A stretch of 64,000 nt of DNA, taken from positions 2,064,501-2,128,500 of the forward strand of contig NZ_CP015583.1 of NCBI RefSeq assembly GCF_001941945.1. The letters run 5' to 3'. A program made the translations under genes and the position numbers. Positions 52,308 to 64,000 of the stretch are shown here, piece after piece; the first letter of the stretch is position 1; each line of letters opens with the position of its first letter. The DNA is from Roseomonas gilardii (GTDB taxonomy: Bacteria > Pseudomonadota > Alphaproteobacteria > Acetobacterales > Acetobacteraceae). The notes beneath the pieces were generated by a model that worked only from the letters and a program-made list of their open reading frames with translations, ran no database searches and was not told the origin of the DNA.

Positions 52308-52818
52308 TCAGGGTCGCGCCACGGAGGTCGGCGCGCCCGCCGGTTCGCGCCGCCCGCTGACGAGGAGCAGGAGCGCAACGCCGACGAAGATCGCGCTGTC
52401 GGCGAGGTTGAAGGCGGGCCAGTGGTAGCCAGCCACGTGGAAGTCCAGGAAGTCCGTCACGGCGCCGTGCCGCAGCCGGTCGACGACGTTTCCCAGGGCG
52501 CCACCGACGATGAACCCGATCGAAGCCGCCATCCCGGGGCGCCGGTCGCGCGTCGTCCAGACGACGAGGCCTGCGATGACGGCGAGCGCGAGGGAGGACA
52601 GGAGCCAGGGCGTCGCGGGGTGGTCCGCCGACAGCAGGCCGAAGCTGACGCCCCGGTTCCATGCCAGCACCAGGTTGAAGAACGGGGTGACGGGGATGAC
52701 GCGGGGCGGATCCATGAGATGGGCCAGCACCCACCACTTCGTCGCCTGGTCCAGCGCGAAGGCCAGCGCGGCCGTCCCCGCGCCCCAGGTCCAGGCGAGC
52801 CGCGCCCTAAGCAGGCCC

Positions 52819-52826
<8 letters not shown>
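52308..52826 (-). CDS. lspA: Lipoprotein signal peptidase
   Basis: A 172-residue, four-helix aspartic peptidase. The catalytic dyad is visible in GNVVDRLRHG and FNLADSAI, with VTDFLDFH in between. It cleaves prolipoprotein signal peptides in the inner membrane. A copy next to a cadmium/zinc P-type ATPase is common on metal-resistance elements and is in addition to the chromosomal lspA. It overlaps the ATPase gene by 8 bases. Confidence 0.92.
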
Positions 52827-55020
<2,194 letters not shown>

Positions 55021-55034
55021 CCTGTTCCTGTTGG

Positions 55035-55280
55035 TTACGCCAGGGCCGCGACACCGTAGCCCAGACCGCGGATCTTCTCCTCGACGGCCGAGCGTGGCGT
55101 GGTCGCCTCATTCAGGCGGAACTCCAGGGTCTGCGTCTTGTAGTTGACCTGGATGTCCTCGGCGCCGCCGATCTGCTCGACCGCACCCTCGATCTTCAGG
55201 GCGCAGCCGGAGCAATCCATGCCCTCCACCCGGTAACGCAGGTCGACCGATGTTCCTGCTGCCGTGTCACCATTCGCCAT
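55035..55280 (-). CDS. Stand-alone HMA-domain metal-binding protein
   Basis: An 81-residue heavy-metal-associated domain with RVEGMDCSGCALKIEGAV. Its sequence parallels the N-terminal domain of the next gene's ATPase very closely (GGAEDIQVNY, ATTPRSAVEEKIRGLGYGV), so the two are a recent duplication. It likely delivers metal to the ATPase or buffers it. It is the first gene after the MerR-controlled promoter. Confidence 0.85.
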   Translation of the reverse strand: MANGDTAAGTSVDLRYRVEGMDCSGCALKIEGAVEQIGGAEDIQVNYKTQTLEFRLNEATTPRSAVEEKIRGLGYGVAALA

Positions 55281-55335
55281 CGCTTGCCTCCTTCGCAGGT
55301 GGGTCCCCGCTGGTTGCGGGGAACTGATGACGTCT

Positions 55336-55366
55336 TATATAGACCCTGTAGTCGCTACAGGGTCAA
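55336..55366 (-). promoter_or_regulatory. MerR-family promoter/operator of the ATPase operon
   Basis: On the minus strand TTGACC (55366-55361) and TATATA (55341-55336) flank a 19-base spacer that contains the long dyad centred on CTGTAGTCGCTACAG. This is the classic stretched promoter switched on by CadR/PbrR/ZntR-type regulators. It drives the HMA-ATPase-lspA-ccdA operon. Confidence 0.85.
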
Positions 55367-55370
55367 GGTG

Positions 55371-55787
55371 ATGTCTTTGGAGAACTTGCTGAACATCGGC
55401 GCTCTCGCCAGGGCGACCGGGACGAAGGTGGAAACCATTCGCTGGTATGAGCGTGTGGGGCTGCTCCCGGCCCCGGCCCGCAGCGCCGGGAACTACCGGA
55501 CCTACGGCGAGGCCCACCTTGGCCGCCTGAGCTTCATCCGGCGTGCGCGGGACCTCGGCTTCTCGCTGGATCAGATCCGCACACTGCTCGACTTGGCCGA
55601 GGACCGCGAGCGCTCCTGCGACGCGGTGGACGTCATCGCCAGCGAGCACCTGGAGGATGTGGACCGGAAGATTGCCGACCTCCAGGCACTGCGCCGCGAA
55701 CTGGATTCCCTCATCGGACAGTGCCGCCACGGCAAGGTGGCGGAGTGCCGCATCATCGAAGCCCTCGGTCCCAGCACTGGCGCCTGA
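55371..55787 (+). CDS. MerR-family regulator of the Cd/Pb/Zn type (CadR/PbrR-like)
   Basis: A 138-residue MerR protein. The HTH is IGALARATGTKVETIRWYERVGLLP; metal-sensing Cys are in RERSCDAVD and in GQCRHGKVAECRIIEAL. It starts 4 bases after the ATPase promoter's -35 element, so the two genes share the operator and the regulator is expected to control itself. It is divergent from the HMA-ATPase operon. Confidence 0.87.
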   Translation: MSLENLLNIGALARATGTKVETIRWYERVGLLPAPARSAGNYRTYGEAHLGRLSFIRRARDLGFSLDQIRTLLDLAEDRERSCDAVDVIASEHLEDVDRKIADLQALRRELDSLIGQCRHGKVAECRIIEALGPSTGA

Positions 55788-55861
55788 CCGTTCACACGGC
55801 TCTTCCCAGCCGTGTCCACTCCGGGCCGTTTCAGCGGTTGCCCGCCGGAACGGCCATGATC

Positions 55862-56959
55862 TTAGGCGCGGATCAGGCTCACCGTGTCACCGTTCGGGTC
55901 CTCGGGCGCCGGGGCCGGAGGCTGGCCCTGGGCAGGACGCGGCGCCGAGCGGGCTTTGTTGCTGACATAGGCGAGCCCCGTGCGCCGATCCACGGCCACG
56001 GTGTTCGGGTGCGTGCCGGTCTGCAGGCTCGCCAGCACGGTCAGCGCGCGCGTGTCCACCAGGCTGACCGTGCCAGCCCCACGGTTGGTGACATAGGCCA
56101 GCGCACCGTCGGTCGAGAAGGTGACGGCCAGCGCGCCCGCACCTGTCTCCAGCACCTTGACCGGCTGGCCGGACGCGGCATCCAGCACGGCCAGTTGGCC
56201 GCTCTTCTGGTTGGTGCAGAACAGGCGCCCGCTGGCGGCGTGGAAGGCCAAGTTGATTGGCCCGTCCCCGCCGGAGGCGAAGCGGCGCACCCCGGCGCGG
56301 CGGGCAAGGCTCACTTCCACCACCTCGTTCGTCTGCAAGGCGGCCACGAAGACCCGGTCTCCCGCAGGGTCATGGGTAAGGCCCGAGATACCCCCTTCCA
56401 GCCCTTCCGTGATGACGCTGGCGAGGGTGTTGGCAGCCGTGTCCACCACCCACACGGCGCTCGGCTTCTCCCGGAAGCCGAAGTTGGAGACGAAGGCGCG
56501 GTTGCGCGCCTCGTCCACGACGACCTGCCGCGGATGGTTGTTCTCGCCCTCGCCGATCTCCGTCTTGACCTTGCCGGTGCGGAGGTCAATGGCGAGCACC
56601 CTGCCTTTGCGCGTGCCGGTGCCGAACAGCATGCCGGTGCTGTCGTTCACGCCGAGGCCGAAAGCTGTGTTCGCGCCGAGCTCGATGGTGGAGCGGACCT
56701 CCAGGGTACGCGGATCCAGGCCAAGGATCTTGGCGTCGTCGGCGCCGCGCGGGCCGGTGCTCGCCACATGCACAAGGCCTGTGGTGGTGCTGACAACCAG
56801 TTCGCAGAGGCCGGGCGCCAGCTTCACGCTCTTCTCCACCGCGGCGGCACGCGCCGGTGCAGTCCGCAGGGCAAAGCCAGCCGCGCCGAGCAGCGCGAGC
56901 GCGTGGCGGCGGCGAAGCGTGGGCATGGCGGGATAGGTGACGGAGTTCGTGTTTGTCAT
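55862..56959 (-). CDS. YncE-like seven-bladed beta-propeller protein
   Basis: A 365-residue exported protein. The N-terminus has a Tat-like signal (RRRHALALLGAAG). The mature part is built from repeated YVTN-type blades (VAVDRRTGLAYVSNKA; LAFHAASGRLFCTNQKSG; LAVTFSTDGALAYVTNRGAGTVSLVD). YncE-like proteins act in the periplasm, and some bind DNA or copper-linked partners, but the role is unknown. It is convergent with the MerR-family gene and lies upstream of nothing else on its strand until arsH. Confidence 0.82.
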   Translation of the reverse strand: MTNTNSVTYPAMPTLRRRHALALLGAAGFALRTAPARAAAVEKSVKLAPGLCELVVSTTTGLVHVASTGPRGADDAKILGLDPRTLEVRSTIELGANTAFGLGVNDSTGMLFGTGTRKGRVLAIDLRTGKVKTEIGEGENNHPRQVVVDEARNRAFVSNFGFREKPSAVWVVDTAANTLASVITEGLEGGISGLTHDPAGDRVFVAALQTNEVVEVSLARRAGVRRFASGGDGPINLAFHAASGRLFCTNQKSGQLAVLDAASGQPVKVLETGAGALAVTFSTDGALAYVTNRGAGTVSLVDTRALTVLASLQTGTHPNTVAVDRRTGLAYVSNKARSAPRPAQGQPPAPAPEDPNGDTVSLIRA

Positions 56960-57147
56960 GGCGGGCCTTTCCCGGTGGACGGGTAGCTGAGATTAACTCT
57001 CGTTAACAATAACGCGCCGCACCAACAATCCTGTCAGCTACCTGAGCCCGGCCTTCTCGTGGGCTTGGTGTCAGTGGAAACGTCTTTATCCGTTCACGAG
57101 CAGAGGTTGTCCTCTCTTGCCTACTGTCCGCACGAGAGCTCCAGCGC

Positions 57148-57885
57148 CTATCCGACGGCGCCCGAGAGCTTAGCCAAGTCCGCCTTGGCCTGCTTCTCCG
57201 CCCGCTCCTTGCGCTCGCTGTAGCGGTCGGTCAGGTGGCTCGAAATGTCACGAGTCAGCAGGGTGAACTTCACCAGTTCCTCCATGACGTCGACGACGCG
57301 GTCATAGAGCGGCCCCGGCAGCATGCGTCCCGCCTCGTCGAACTGCTCATGCGCTTTGGGCACGGAGGATTGGTTGGGGATGGTGATCATCCGCATCCAG
57401 CGCCCGAGCAGGCGCAGGGTGTTGACGCTGTTGAAGCTCTGGCTGCCGCCGGAGACCTGCATCACCGCCAGCATGCGCCCCTGGGTCGGACGGACGCCGC
57501 GGCTCTCCAGCGGCAGCCAGTCGATCTGGTTCTTCAGGATGCCGGTGACGGCGCCGTGCCGCTCCGGGCTGCACCAAACCTGGCCCTCGGACCACAGGGA
57601 CAACTCTCGGAGTTCCGCCACCTTGGGGTGGTCGGCGGGTACGCTGTCGACCACCGGCAGGTCGCGGGGGTCGAAGACCCGCGTCTCGGCGCCGAGGCGG
57701 CGGAGGATACGCTCGGCCTCGAGGACCAGGAGGCGGCTGTAGGACCGCTCCCGCAGCGAGCCGTAGAGCAGCAGGATGCGCGGCGGATGCTGGCTCGCAC
57801 CGGAGATGCCCAGCTTACCCAGGTCCGGCGTCTGGAGGTATTCGTCGGCCACGTTGGGGAGCGAGAGGTCGAGGTCGGAGGGCAT
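57148..57885 (-). CDS. arsH: Arsenical resistance protein ArsH (NADPH-dependent FMN reductase)
   Basis: A 245-residue flavodoxin-fold enzyme. The phosphate-binding loop is [16 protein letters not shown] and the flavin site continues in [23 protein letters not shown]. ArsH oxidises trivalent organoarsenicals such as methylarsenite and aromatic arsenicals. It ends the operon arsR-arsC-arsB-arsO-arsH; its ATG overlaps the arsO stop. Confidence 0.93.
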   Translation of the reverse strand: MPSDLDLSLPNVADEYLQTPDLGKLGISGASQHPPRILLLYGSLRERSYSRLLVLEAERILRRLGAETRVFDPRDLPVVDSVPADHPKVAELRELSLWSEGQVWCSPERHGAVTGILKNQIDWLPLESRGVRPTQGRMLAVMQVSGGSQSFNSVNTLRLLGRWMRMITIPNQSSVPKAHEQFDEAGRMLPGPLYDRVVDVMEELVKFTLLTRDISSHLTDRYSERKERAEKQAKADLAKLSGAVG

Positions 57886-58955
57886 CAGGGTCTCCCCGTC
57901 GTCAGGAACTGTTGGATGGCGTGGACGGTGTCGCGGGCGGACCGGGTGATGCCCGCCAGCGTCGCGGAGGCGGCGCCGGTCCAGTCGCCATAGCCGAGCA
58001 GCCAGAGACGCCGCTCGCGCGTGGCGCGGCCGTGTTCGACGGCGACGTGACCCTCCGCCGTCAGCACGCCCAGATGCGCCAGGTGGCTCAGGTTCGCCCG
58101 GAAGCCCGTGCACCAGATCACAGCGTCCACGGCCGTACGCGTGCCATCCGGCCAGACCACGCCGTCTGCCACAAAGCGGGAGAACGGCCGGACCGTGTAG
58201 AGCACGTCCAGGTCCCGGGCCTCTCGCACGGACGGCACCATGACGATGTCGCCCAGGCCACCCTTCGGCAGATCCGCCTCCCGGCCTTCCATCTGCGCCC
58301 GCACCCGCTCTGTCGCGCGCTCGAACAGCACACGGCCGTCCACGCTATCCGGCAGGAAGCGGGGCGGCTCCAATGTGACCCAGGCCGTCTCCGCGACCTT
58401 GGAGACCTCGGCCAGGATCTGCGCGCCCGAGTTGCCGCCACCCACCACCAGCACGCGCTGGCCTGCGAACTCGTCGGGGGAGCGGTAGGCAGAGGAATGG
58501 ACCTGCCTGCCCTGGAACAGCGCTCGGCCGGAGTAGGGCGGAATGTAGGGCTGGCTGGCGCCCCCGGTCGCGCTGATGACCGCCTTCGCCAGCCATGTGC
58601 CGCGGTCGGTGCGCACCGACAGCCCGTCCGGCGAGGTCAGGATGTCCCTGACGCGCACCGGCCTCTGGATCGGCAGGCTGTACCGCTGCTCGTACTGCTC
58701 CAGGTAGTCGACCACGTGGTCCCGGGTGGGGTAGCCGCCCGCAGATGGGGGCATGGGCCAGCCAGGCAGCGAACTCATCTGCGCTGGCGAGAACAGGCGG
58801 AGGGAGTCCCAGGCGTCCGGCCAGGCGCCGCCCGGTCGGTCGTTGGCGTCCAGGATCTCGAAGTCGATGCCCTGACGGCGCAGGAAGTACCCGGCGGCGA
58901 GGCCGGACTGCCCGCCACCGATGACCACGACGTCGCGGAAGACCCGACCGCTCAT
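57885..58955 (-). CDS. arsO: ArsO flavin-containing monooxygenase-like protein
   Basis: A 356-residue flavoprotein with FAD motif [19 protein letters not shown] (residue about 9) and NADPH motif [17 protein letters not shown] (about 168). Proteins of this kind in ars operons are called ArsO. The reaction is proposed to be arsenic oxidation but is not firmly known. Overlaps both arsB and arsH by 3-4 bases. It is not closely similar to the first flavoprotein of the PadR cassette. Confidence 0.88.
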   Translation of the reverse strand: MSGRVFRDVVVIGGGQSGLAAGYFLRRQGIDFEILDANDRPGGAWPDAWDSLRLFSPAQMSSLPGWPMPPSAGGYPTRDHVVDYLEQYEQRYSLPIQRPVRVRDILTSPDGLSVRTDRGTWLAKAVISATGGASQPYIPPYSGRALFQGRQVHSSAYRSPDEFAGQRVLVVGGGNSGAQILAEVSKVAETAWVTLEPPRFLPDSVDGRVLFERATERVRAQMEGREADLPKGGLGDIVMVPSVREARDLDVLYTVRPFSRFVADGVVWPDGTRTAVDAVIWCTGFRANLSHLAHLGVLTAEGHVAVEHGRATRERRLWLLGYGDWTGAASATLAGITRSARDTVHAIQQFLTTGRP

Positions 58956-60265
58956 GGCGCGCGGACCACGGGCAGCCAGAGCGCCAGGGCGGCCAGCACG
59001 GCCAGCAGCACCGGCGGCGTGATGACGAGGCCGACCCTCATGTACTGCCCCCAGGTGATGGTGGTGCCCTTGCGCGCCAGCACGTGCAGCCACAGCAGCG
59101 TCGCCAGGCTGCCGATGGGGGTGAACTTGGGGCCGAGGTCGCAGCCGATGACGTTGGCGTAGACCATGGCCTCGCGGATGGCGGGCGGGATGCCCTCGGC
59201 CTGCTCGATGGCCAGGGCGCCGACCAGCACGCTGGGCATGTTGTTCATCACCGAGGAGATCAGCGCAGCGCCGACGCCGGTGCCGATAGTCGCCGCCCAT
59301 AGGCCATGCCCGGCCAGCCACTCCAGCGTGCCAGCCAGGTGGTCCGTCAGCCCAGCGTTCCGCAGGCCATAGACCACCAGGTACATGCCCAGCGAGAAGA
59401 CAACGATCTGCCATGGCGCCTCGCTCAGCACCTTGCGGATGGAGACCACGGCGCCGTTGCCGCCCCGGTGCCAGCGCCCGGCCAGCACCAGCAGCACCAG
59501 GGCGGCCGCGCTGGTCACCGCCGCGACCGGCACGCCGAGCGGCGCCAGGACGAAGTAGGCCAGCAGCAGCACGGCGAGCAGCGGAAAGGCCGCCCGGAAG
59601 ACGAGGTGGTCGCGAATGGCGGCGCTCGGCCGCTCCAACTGGTCCAGCGCGTAGGCGGCGGGCACCTGGCGCCCGTAGTAGGCCCAGAGCACGGCCAGCG
59701 TCGCGACGAGGGCCACCAGGTTCACCGGCACCATGACGGCGGCGTAGCGGCCGAACTCGATGCCGAAGTAGTTGGCCGAGACAATGTTGACGAGGTTCGA
59801 GATCACCAGCGGCAGGCTGGTAGTGTCGGCCACGAAGCCGCAGGCCACGATGAAGGCCAGCGTGGCGCCTGCCGAGAAGTTCAGCCGCAGCAGGATGGCC
59901 ATGACGATGGGCGTCAGCAGCAGGGCCGCGCCGTCGTTGGCGAAGAAGGCGGCGATGAGCGCGCCCAGCACCACGATCAGCGGGAACAGCCGCCGTCCGT
60001 TGCCGCCGCCCCAGCGCGCCACGTGCAGCGCGGCCCACTGGAAGAACCCGGCCTCGTCCAGCAGCAGCGAGATGATGATGAGCGCCACGAAGGTGAAGGT
60101 GGCATCCCAGACGATGCCCCAGACCACCGGCACGTCGGCCCAGCCGATGACGCCGGTCAGCAGGGCCAGCGCGGCGCCGCCCATGGCGCTCCAGCCGATG
60201 CCGAGGCCGCGGGGCTGCCAGATGACCAGGACGAGGGTGAAGACGAAGATAGCCAAGGCCAGCAT
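58952..60265 (-). CDS. arsB: Arsenite/antimonite efflux pump ArsB
   Basis: A 437-residue ArsB-family permease with 11-12 membrane helices. The conserved loop [15 protein letters not shown] and the second half's [14 protein letters not shown] with [19 protein letters not shown] are diagnostic. It exports As(III)/Sb(III) by proton antiport. It is transcribed after arsR and arsC across a gap of 108 bases. Confidence 0.94.
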   Translation of the reverse strand: MLALAIFVFTLVLVIWQPRGLGIGWSAMGGAALALLTGVIGWADVPVVWGIVWDATFTFVALIIISLLLDEAGFFQWAALHVARWGGGNGRRLFPLIVVLGALIAAFFANDGAALLLTPIVMAILLRLNFSAGATLAFIVACGFVADTTSLPLVISNLVNIVSANYFGIEFGRYAAVMVPVNLVALVATLAVLWAYYGRQVPAAYALDQLERPSAAIRDHLVFRAAFPLLAVLLLAYFVLAPLGVPVAAVTSAAALVLLVLAGRWHRGGNGAVVSIRKVLSEAPWQIVVFSLGMYLVVYGLRNAGLTDHLAGTLEWLAGHGLWAATIGTGVGAALISSVMNNMPSVLVGALAIEQAEGIPPAIREAMVYANVIGCDLGPKFTPIGSLATLLWLHVLARKGTTITWGQYMRVGLVITPPVLLAVLAALALWLPVVRAP

Positions 60266-60373
60266 GTAGAGGGTGCTCTCAGACTTCAGGGCGCGCCAGG
60301 ATACCCGCTCACCTGGGACGGAGCGGTGCAGTACGTCGTCGTCAAGGGGGGAGAAGGCGCGGACGCCCGGCTC

Positions 60374-60799
60374 TCAGATCAGGCGGCGGCCCTGCTCATC
60401 GACCACCGGCTCACCACCCTCTTTCGCGTAGGCGCCCTGCTGCGGGTTCGGCAGGATGTCGAGCACCGCCTCGGACGGCCTGCACAGCTTCACGCCGAGC
60501 GAGGTCACCACGATGGGACGGTTGATGAGGATGGGGTGCGCCATCATGGCGTCGAGCAACTGGTCGTCCGTAAGAGACGGGTCGCCAAGGCCAAGCTCTG
60601 CATAGGGCGTGCCCTTCTGGCGCAGCACGTCGCGCACCGACACGCCCATGCGCTGGATGAGGCCCTTGAGTTCCTCCCGCGTCGGCGGCGTCTTCAGGTA
60701 CTCGATGACCTGCGGCTCCTCGCCACTGTTGCGGATGAGGGCCAGGGTGTTGCGAGACGTCCCGCAGGCCGGGTTGTGGTAGATGGTCACGTTGCTCAT
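60374..60799 (-). CDS. arsC: Glutaredoxin-coupled arsenate reductase
   Basis: A 141-residue ArsC of the R773 type. The catalytic Cys is in YHNPACGTSRN, followed by Arg residues in the C-terminal half (NRPIVVTSLGVKLCRP) that bind arsenate. It reduces As(V) to As(III) with glutathione and glutaredoxin. The ATG at 60799 overlaps the arsR stop. Confidence 0.93.
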   Translation of the reverse strand: MSNVTIYHNPACGTSRNTLALIRNSGEEPQVIEYLKTPPTREELKGLIQRMGVSVRDVLRQKGTPYAELGLGDPSLTDDQLLDAMMAHPILINRPIVVTSLGVKLCRPSEAVLDILPNPQQGAYAKEGGEPVVDEQGRRLI

Positions 60800-61149
60800 G
60801 GGACAGCCTTCTCTTGCGGGCAGCAGGGCAGCAGGTCGGCGATCAGGGGCTGGCACAGGTCGGCGCGGCCGCCGCAGCAGTCCCTGACCAGGAACAGCAT
60901 CATCTCGCGCAGGCGCTCCAGGTCGGCCCGATAGACGATGGAGCGGCTGAGGCGCTCGGAGCGGAGCAGGCCAGCGCGCGTCAGCACCGCCAGGTGCGTG
61001 GACATCGTGTTCTGGGGAACGTCGAGTTGCCGGGCCACCTCACCGGCGGGCAGGCCGTCCGGCTCATGCCGGACCAAGAGCCGGAAGGTTTCCAGGCGCG
61101 TGGACTGCGACAGGGCACCGAGGCAGGCCAGGGCGTCATACGATTCCAT
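60796..61149 (-). CDS. arsR: ArsR-family arsenic repressor
   Basis: A 117-residue winged-helix repressor. The HTH is GEVARQLDVPQNTMSTHLAVLTRAGLL. The As(III) site is likely formed by the C-terminal Cys-rich tail (RDCCGGRADLCQ and LLPCCPQ). The start ATG at 61149 lies inside the palindromic operator, so the mRNA may have an extremely short leader. It is the first gene of arsRCBOH. Confidence 0.92.
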   Translation of the reverse strand: MESYDALACLGALSQSTRLETFRLLVRHEPDGLPAGEVARQLDVPQNTMSTHLAVLTRAGLLRSERLSRSIVYRADLERLREMMLFLVRDCCGGRADLCQPLIADLLPCCPQEKAVP

Positions 61150-61183
61150 ATATCTGGTATTGCCGATATATTCCCGATGTCAA
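61148..61183 (-). promoter_or_regulatory. ars promoter with palindromic operator
   Basis: A TTGACA -35 (minus strand 61183-61178) is followed by the inverted repeat ATATATC (61148-61154)/GATATAT (61165-61171), which overlaps the arsR start codon. No strong -10 is evident by eye. The dyad is the presumed ArsR site. Confidence 0.55.
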
Positions 61184-61382
61184 GCCGGATTGGCGGCCCG
61201 AATGAATGCCAGAAGTGCCGCATGCTTTGTCCGTCGGGTCGATACGGCCGCCCGCCGCCTCCATGAAATATCTTGTCACACTCGGGCAATCTTCGGCTCG
61301 CACTCGGCCGCCATCCTGACCCCGTCACATCGAGCGTGGGCCTTGCCTTTCCCGCGCCTGCACAGACCGGGGAAGCCTAGAG

Positions 61383-61961
61383 ATGCGTCTTGTCACCTCC
61401 GTCGCGGCCGCCGCCCTGGCCCTCCTCGCCGTCGCGGGCCAGACCTGGCCCGCCGCCGCGGACCAGTCCTACCAGGAGTTCGGCACCCTCGGCCGCGCCC
61501 AGGACGTCAAGCGAACGATCGACATCGTCATGCGCGACAACAGCTACCAGACGCAGCGCATCCAGGTCCGCGCTGGCGAGACCATCCGCTTCCGGGTGCG
61601 CAACGCGGGCGAGCTCCTGCACGAGTTCAACATCGGCACCGCCGCCATGCACCAGCAGCACCAGCGTGAGATGCGGGCCATGTTCGAGAGCGGCATGATG
61701 TCGGCGACCCGCAAGGACGCCATGGCAGGCATGGACCACTCCAGCATGCCGGGTATGAACCACGGCGCCATGGGCCACGGCGGCATGAACCATGGCGGCG
61801 CTGCGATGCGTCACGACGACCCGAACGCTGTCCTGGTTAACCCAGGTCAGACCGAGGAAATGATCTTCAAGTTCACCAAGGCCGCCGAACTGGAGTTCGC
61901 CTGCAACGTGCCGGGCCACTACGAGTCCGGGATGGTGGGCAACGTCGTCTTCTCGCGCTGA
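61383..61961 (+). CDS. Periplasmic Met-rich cupredoxin
   Basis: A 192-residue protein with a Sec signal ([26 protein letters not shown]) and a cupredoxin fold. The copper ligands are the His of ELLHEFNIG and the Cys, His and Met of [13 protein letters not shown]. Between them is an insertion of about 45 residues rich in Met and His ([20 protein letters not shown]), likely to bind further copper. It precedes CopA and probably supplies or buffers copper for it. Confidence 0.85.
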   Translation: MRLVTSVAAAALALLAVAGQTWPAAADQSYQEFGTLGRAQDVKRTIDIVMRDNSYQTQRIQVRAGETIRFRVRNAGELLHEFNIGTAAMHQQHQREMRAMFESGMMSATRKDAMAGMDHSSMPGMNHGAMGHGGMNHGGAAMRHDDPNAVLVNPGQTEEMIFKFTKAAELEFACNVPGHYESGMVGNVVFSR

Positions 61962-62007
61962 CCAGCCAGCAAGGCCACGCCGCGCCGTCGCGGCCAAGGA
62001 TCGAACG

Positions 62008-63939
62008 ATGACCAACAACATGCTGAGCAGGCGGCAGGCGCTGAGCCTTGGGGTCGCCGCCCTGGCGTTCCCAGCCGCCCCTGCTGCCCTGGCACAGCCC
62101 GCCGTCGGCCGGGTGATGCCGCGCGAGTTCAACCTGACTCTGTCCCACGTGACGGCCAACATCACCGGGCGCCGCCGCCCGGCCATGGCCATCAACGGGC
62201 AGATCCCAGGACCCGTCCTGCGCTTCCGCGAGGGCGAGGAGGTGGTGATCAATGTCACCAACCGGCTGCGCGAGCACACCTCGATCCACTGGCACGGCCT
62301 GATCCTGCCGAGCAGCCAGGACGGCGTGCCCGGCATCAGCGACGGCTTCCAAGGTATCGACGCAGGCGGGACGCACCAGTACCGCTTCCCGCTCGTCCAG
62401 GCCGGGACCTACTGGTACCACAGCCACTCGGGCTTGCAGGAGCAGTCCGGGATCTACGGCTCCATCGTTATCGACCCCGCGACGCCGGAGCCCTTCGGCT
62501 ACGACCGCGACTACATCATCCAGTTGTCGGACTGGACGGACGAGACGCCGAGCCACGTCATCGCCAACCTGAAGCGTGACCCCGGCTACTACAACTACAA
62601 CAAGCGCACCCTGGCCAGCCTGGTCGGTGAGCTCCGCCGCGCGCCAGACGGCGCCGCCCGCTCGGCCATCGTCTCCGACCGCATCATGTGGGGCGACATG
62701 CGGATGGACCCGACCGACATCGAAGATGTCGGCGGCTACACTTATCTCGTCAACGGCCACACTCCGGCGCAGAACTTCACCGCAGTGTTCCGGCCGGGCG
62801 AGACGGTACGCCTGCGCTTCATCAACAGCGGGGCCATGTCCCACTTCGACGTGCGCGTCCCCGGCCTCGAGATGACCGTGGTGCAGGCGCATGGCAACAA
62901 CGTGCGCCCGGTCACCGTGGATGAATTCCGCATCGCCCCGGCCGAGACCTTCGACGTGCTGGTCCGCCCGCGCGACGGGCGCCAGTACCAGGTGCTGGCG
63001 GAGTCCATGGGCCGCCAGGGTTTCGCGCAGTTCAGCCTCGCCACCCAGGAGGGCATGCCCGCCCTGCCGCTGCCGCCGCACCGCCCGCGCCCGGTCCTGA
63101 CCATGGCTGACATGGGCATGAACTACGGGCCCAAGGGCCTCGACCGCGGCACGCCGATGCCGGAGGTGGACGCGCCCGGCCACGTCGCGCCGATGGACAT
63201 GGGCGGCATGGACCACTCCGCCATGCAGATGCCCGCCGGAGGCTCCCAGGGCATGCAGCACGGCTCCATGGGCGGGATGAACCACGGGAGCATGGCCGGG
63301 ATGGACCATTCCTCCATGGCGGGCATGGACCACTCGGCGATGCCGGGGATGGACCACTCCAACATGGCCGGGATGAACCATGCCGGGATGGCTGGCATGA
63401 ACCACGGTGCCATGGGCGGCATGGACCACAGCGCCATGGGCCATGGCGGCATGGCGATGCCAGATCCGCTGGTGAACGACGTCGGCGCGCCGCCGGGCGC
63501 CCGCGTGCTGTCCTACCGCGATCTGCGGGCCGCGAAGCCGCTCTACCCGGTGCGCGAGCCCACCCGGATCATCGAGATCCGGCTGACCGGCAACATGGAG
63601 CGGTACTTCTGGTCCATCAACGGCAACAGCTTCAGTCAGGCGCAGCCCATCCAGTTGCACCTCGGCGAGCGGGCGCGCTTCCGCTTCGTCAACGAGACCA
63701 TGATGAACCACCCGATGCACCTGCACGGCATGTGGATGATGCCGCAGGTCGGCAACGGGGCGGAGAATCCCTTGCTGCATACGGTCAACATCAAGCCCGG
63801 CTCGACGGTCGACGTGGACATCGAGGCCGACGCGCCCGGCGGCTGGGCCTTCCACTGCCACATGCTCTACCACATGGAGACCGGAATGATGCGCAAGGTG
63901 TCGGTCGTGTCGATGCCCCGCACGGCTGCGGCGCGGTGA
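62008..63939 (+). CDS. copA: Copper-resistance multicopper oxidase CopA
   Basis: A 643-residue CopA-type multicopper oxidase with a Tat signal ([15 protein letters not shown]). The copper sites are visible as [21 protein letters not shown] and [12 protein letters not shown]. Residues about 398-485 are a Met/His-rich repeat (G-M-x-H-S/G-x-M units) that binds extra Cu(I). It oxidises Cu(I) in the periplasm. It is followed by copB, whose start is at the window edge. Confidence 0.93.
   Translation: MTNNMLSRRQALSLGVAALAFPAAPAALAQPAVGRVMPREFNLTLSHVTANITGRRRPAMAINGQIPGPVLRFREGEEVVINVTNRLREHTSIHWHGLILPSSQDGVPGISDGFQGIDAGGTHQYRFPLVQAGTYWYHSHSGLQEQSGIYGSIVIDPATPEPFGYDRDYIIQLSDWTDETPSHVIANLKRDPGYYNYNKRTLASLVGELRRAPDGAARSAIVSDRIMWGDMRMDPTDIEDVGGYTYLVNGHTPAQNFTAVFRPGETVRLRFINSGAMSHFDVRVPGLEMTVVQAHGNNVRPVTVDEFRIAPAETFDVLVRPRDGRQYQVLAESMGRQGFAQFSLATQEGMPALPLPPHRPRPVLTMADMGMNYGPKGLDRGTPMPEVDAPGHVAPMDMGGMDHSAMQMPAGGSQGMQHGSMGGMNHGSMAGMDHSSMAGMDHSAMPGMDHSNMAGMNHAGMAGMNHGAMGGMDHSAMGHGGMAMPDPLVNDVGAPPGARVLSYRDLRAAKPLYPVREPTRIIEIRLTGNMERYFWSINGNSFSQAQPIQLHLGERARFRFVNETMMNHPMHLHGMWMMPQVGNGAENPLLHTVNIKPGSTVDVDIEADAPGGWAFHCHMLYHMETGMMRKVSVVSMPRTAAAR
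63200..63465 (+). repeat. Met/His-rich tandem repeat region of copA
   Basis: About ten repeats of an 8-codon unit (GMDHSSMA-like, with GMNHGAMG variants) lie between the cupredoxin domains of CopA. The DNA units are imperfect. A shorter version of the same peptide repeat is present in the neighbouring cupredoxin gene. Confidence 0.8.
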
Positions 63940-63944
63940 CGGCC

Positions 63945-64000
63945 ATGAAGACCAAGAGCATCCTGGCCGCCGCCGCCTCTCTGGCCGTGCTGACCTGGGG
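63945..64000 (+). CDS. copB: Start of copB (outer-membrane copper resistance protein), truncated
   Basis: ATG at 63945, 5 bases after the copA stop, begins a signal peptide (MKTKSILAAAASLAVLTWG). The gene runs off the right edge. By order it should be CopB, the outer-membrane partner of CopA. Confidence 0.55.
   Translation, partial: MKTKSILAAAASLAVLTW

Noticed and set aside
63200-63465. Repeat array in copA considered as CRISPR or VNTR
   Set aside because: It is an in-frame Met/His-rich peptide repeat typical of CopA, without spacers.

Overview
The window reads as a piece of chromosome from a GC-rich alphaproteobacterium, most likely an Acetobacteraceae member of the Roseomonas type. This rests on family knowledge (AapJ-type amino-acid binding protein, NrdAB without an ATP-cone, a decaprenyl-type polyprenyl synthase, very high third-position GC) and is an inference, not a database result.

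Positions 1-21,040 are ordinary core genome. They hold a creatininase-family hydrolase, a HAD phosphatase, a fused ATP-grasp/alpha-E protein with a transglutaminase, an SDR, a polyprenyl synthase, a small methyltransferase operon, nrdA-nrdB with NrdR-like boxes, aapJ, the purine genes guaA and guaB with rsmB and a GNAT gene, rlmE, a Ppx/GppA phosphatase and a tRNA-Gln(CUG).

The 3' end of the tRNA-Gln is the apparent entry point of a large genomic island that fills the rest of the window and leaves it on the right. It opens with a five-gene, translationally coupled operon: a tRNA-type tyrosine integrase followed by three further tyrosine-recombinase-like proteins and a coiled-coil protein. The last four match the ginABCD layout described for GInt islands. 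Next comes a second arginyl-tRNA synthetase behind a perfect 38-bp palindrome.

Positions 31-43 kb are accessory genes of defence-island character: a TIGR04255/HTH/unknown three-gene cassette, two beta-flower proteins, a frameshifted P-loop kinase, a soluble FtsH-like AAA+ protease with a partner, a frameshifted SRAP (YedK/HMCES-type) gene, a probable ADP-ribosyltransferase toxin-antitoxin pair and a patatin-like phospholipase operon with two unknown partners.

Positions 43-64 kb are a metal(loid) resistance block. In order it holds a PadR-regulated cassette (flavoprotein, MFS exporter, ArsN1-like acetyltransferase), a reduced mer locus (merR, merT, a Cys-rich small protein), an ACR3-like exporter, a CDF transporter, a metallo-beta-lactamase-fold hydrolase, CcdA, LspA, a Zn/Cd/Pb-type P-ATPase with a stand-alone HMA protein and a MerR-family regulator, a YncE-like propeller protein, arsRCBOH, and a copper module (Met-rich cupredoxin, CopA, start of copB). 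Most genes in the block sit in short operons with 4-base ATGA overlaps. Recognisable operators are present for the PadR, both MerR-family and the ArsR regulators.
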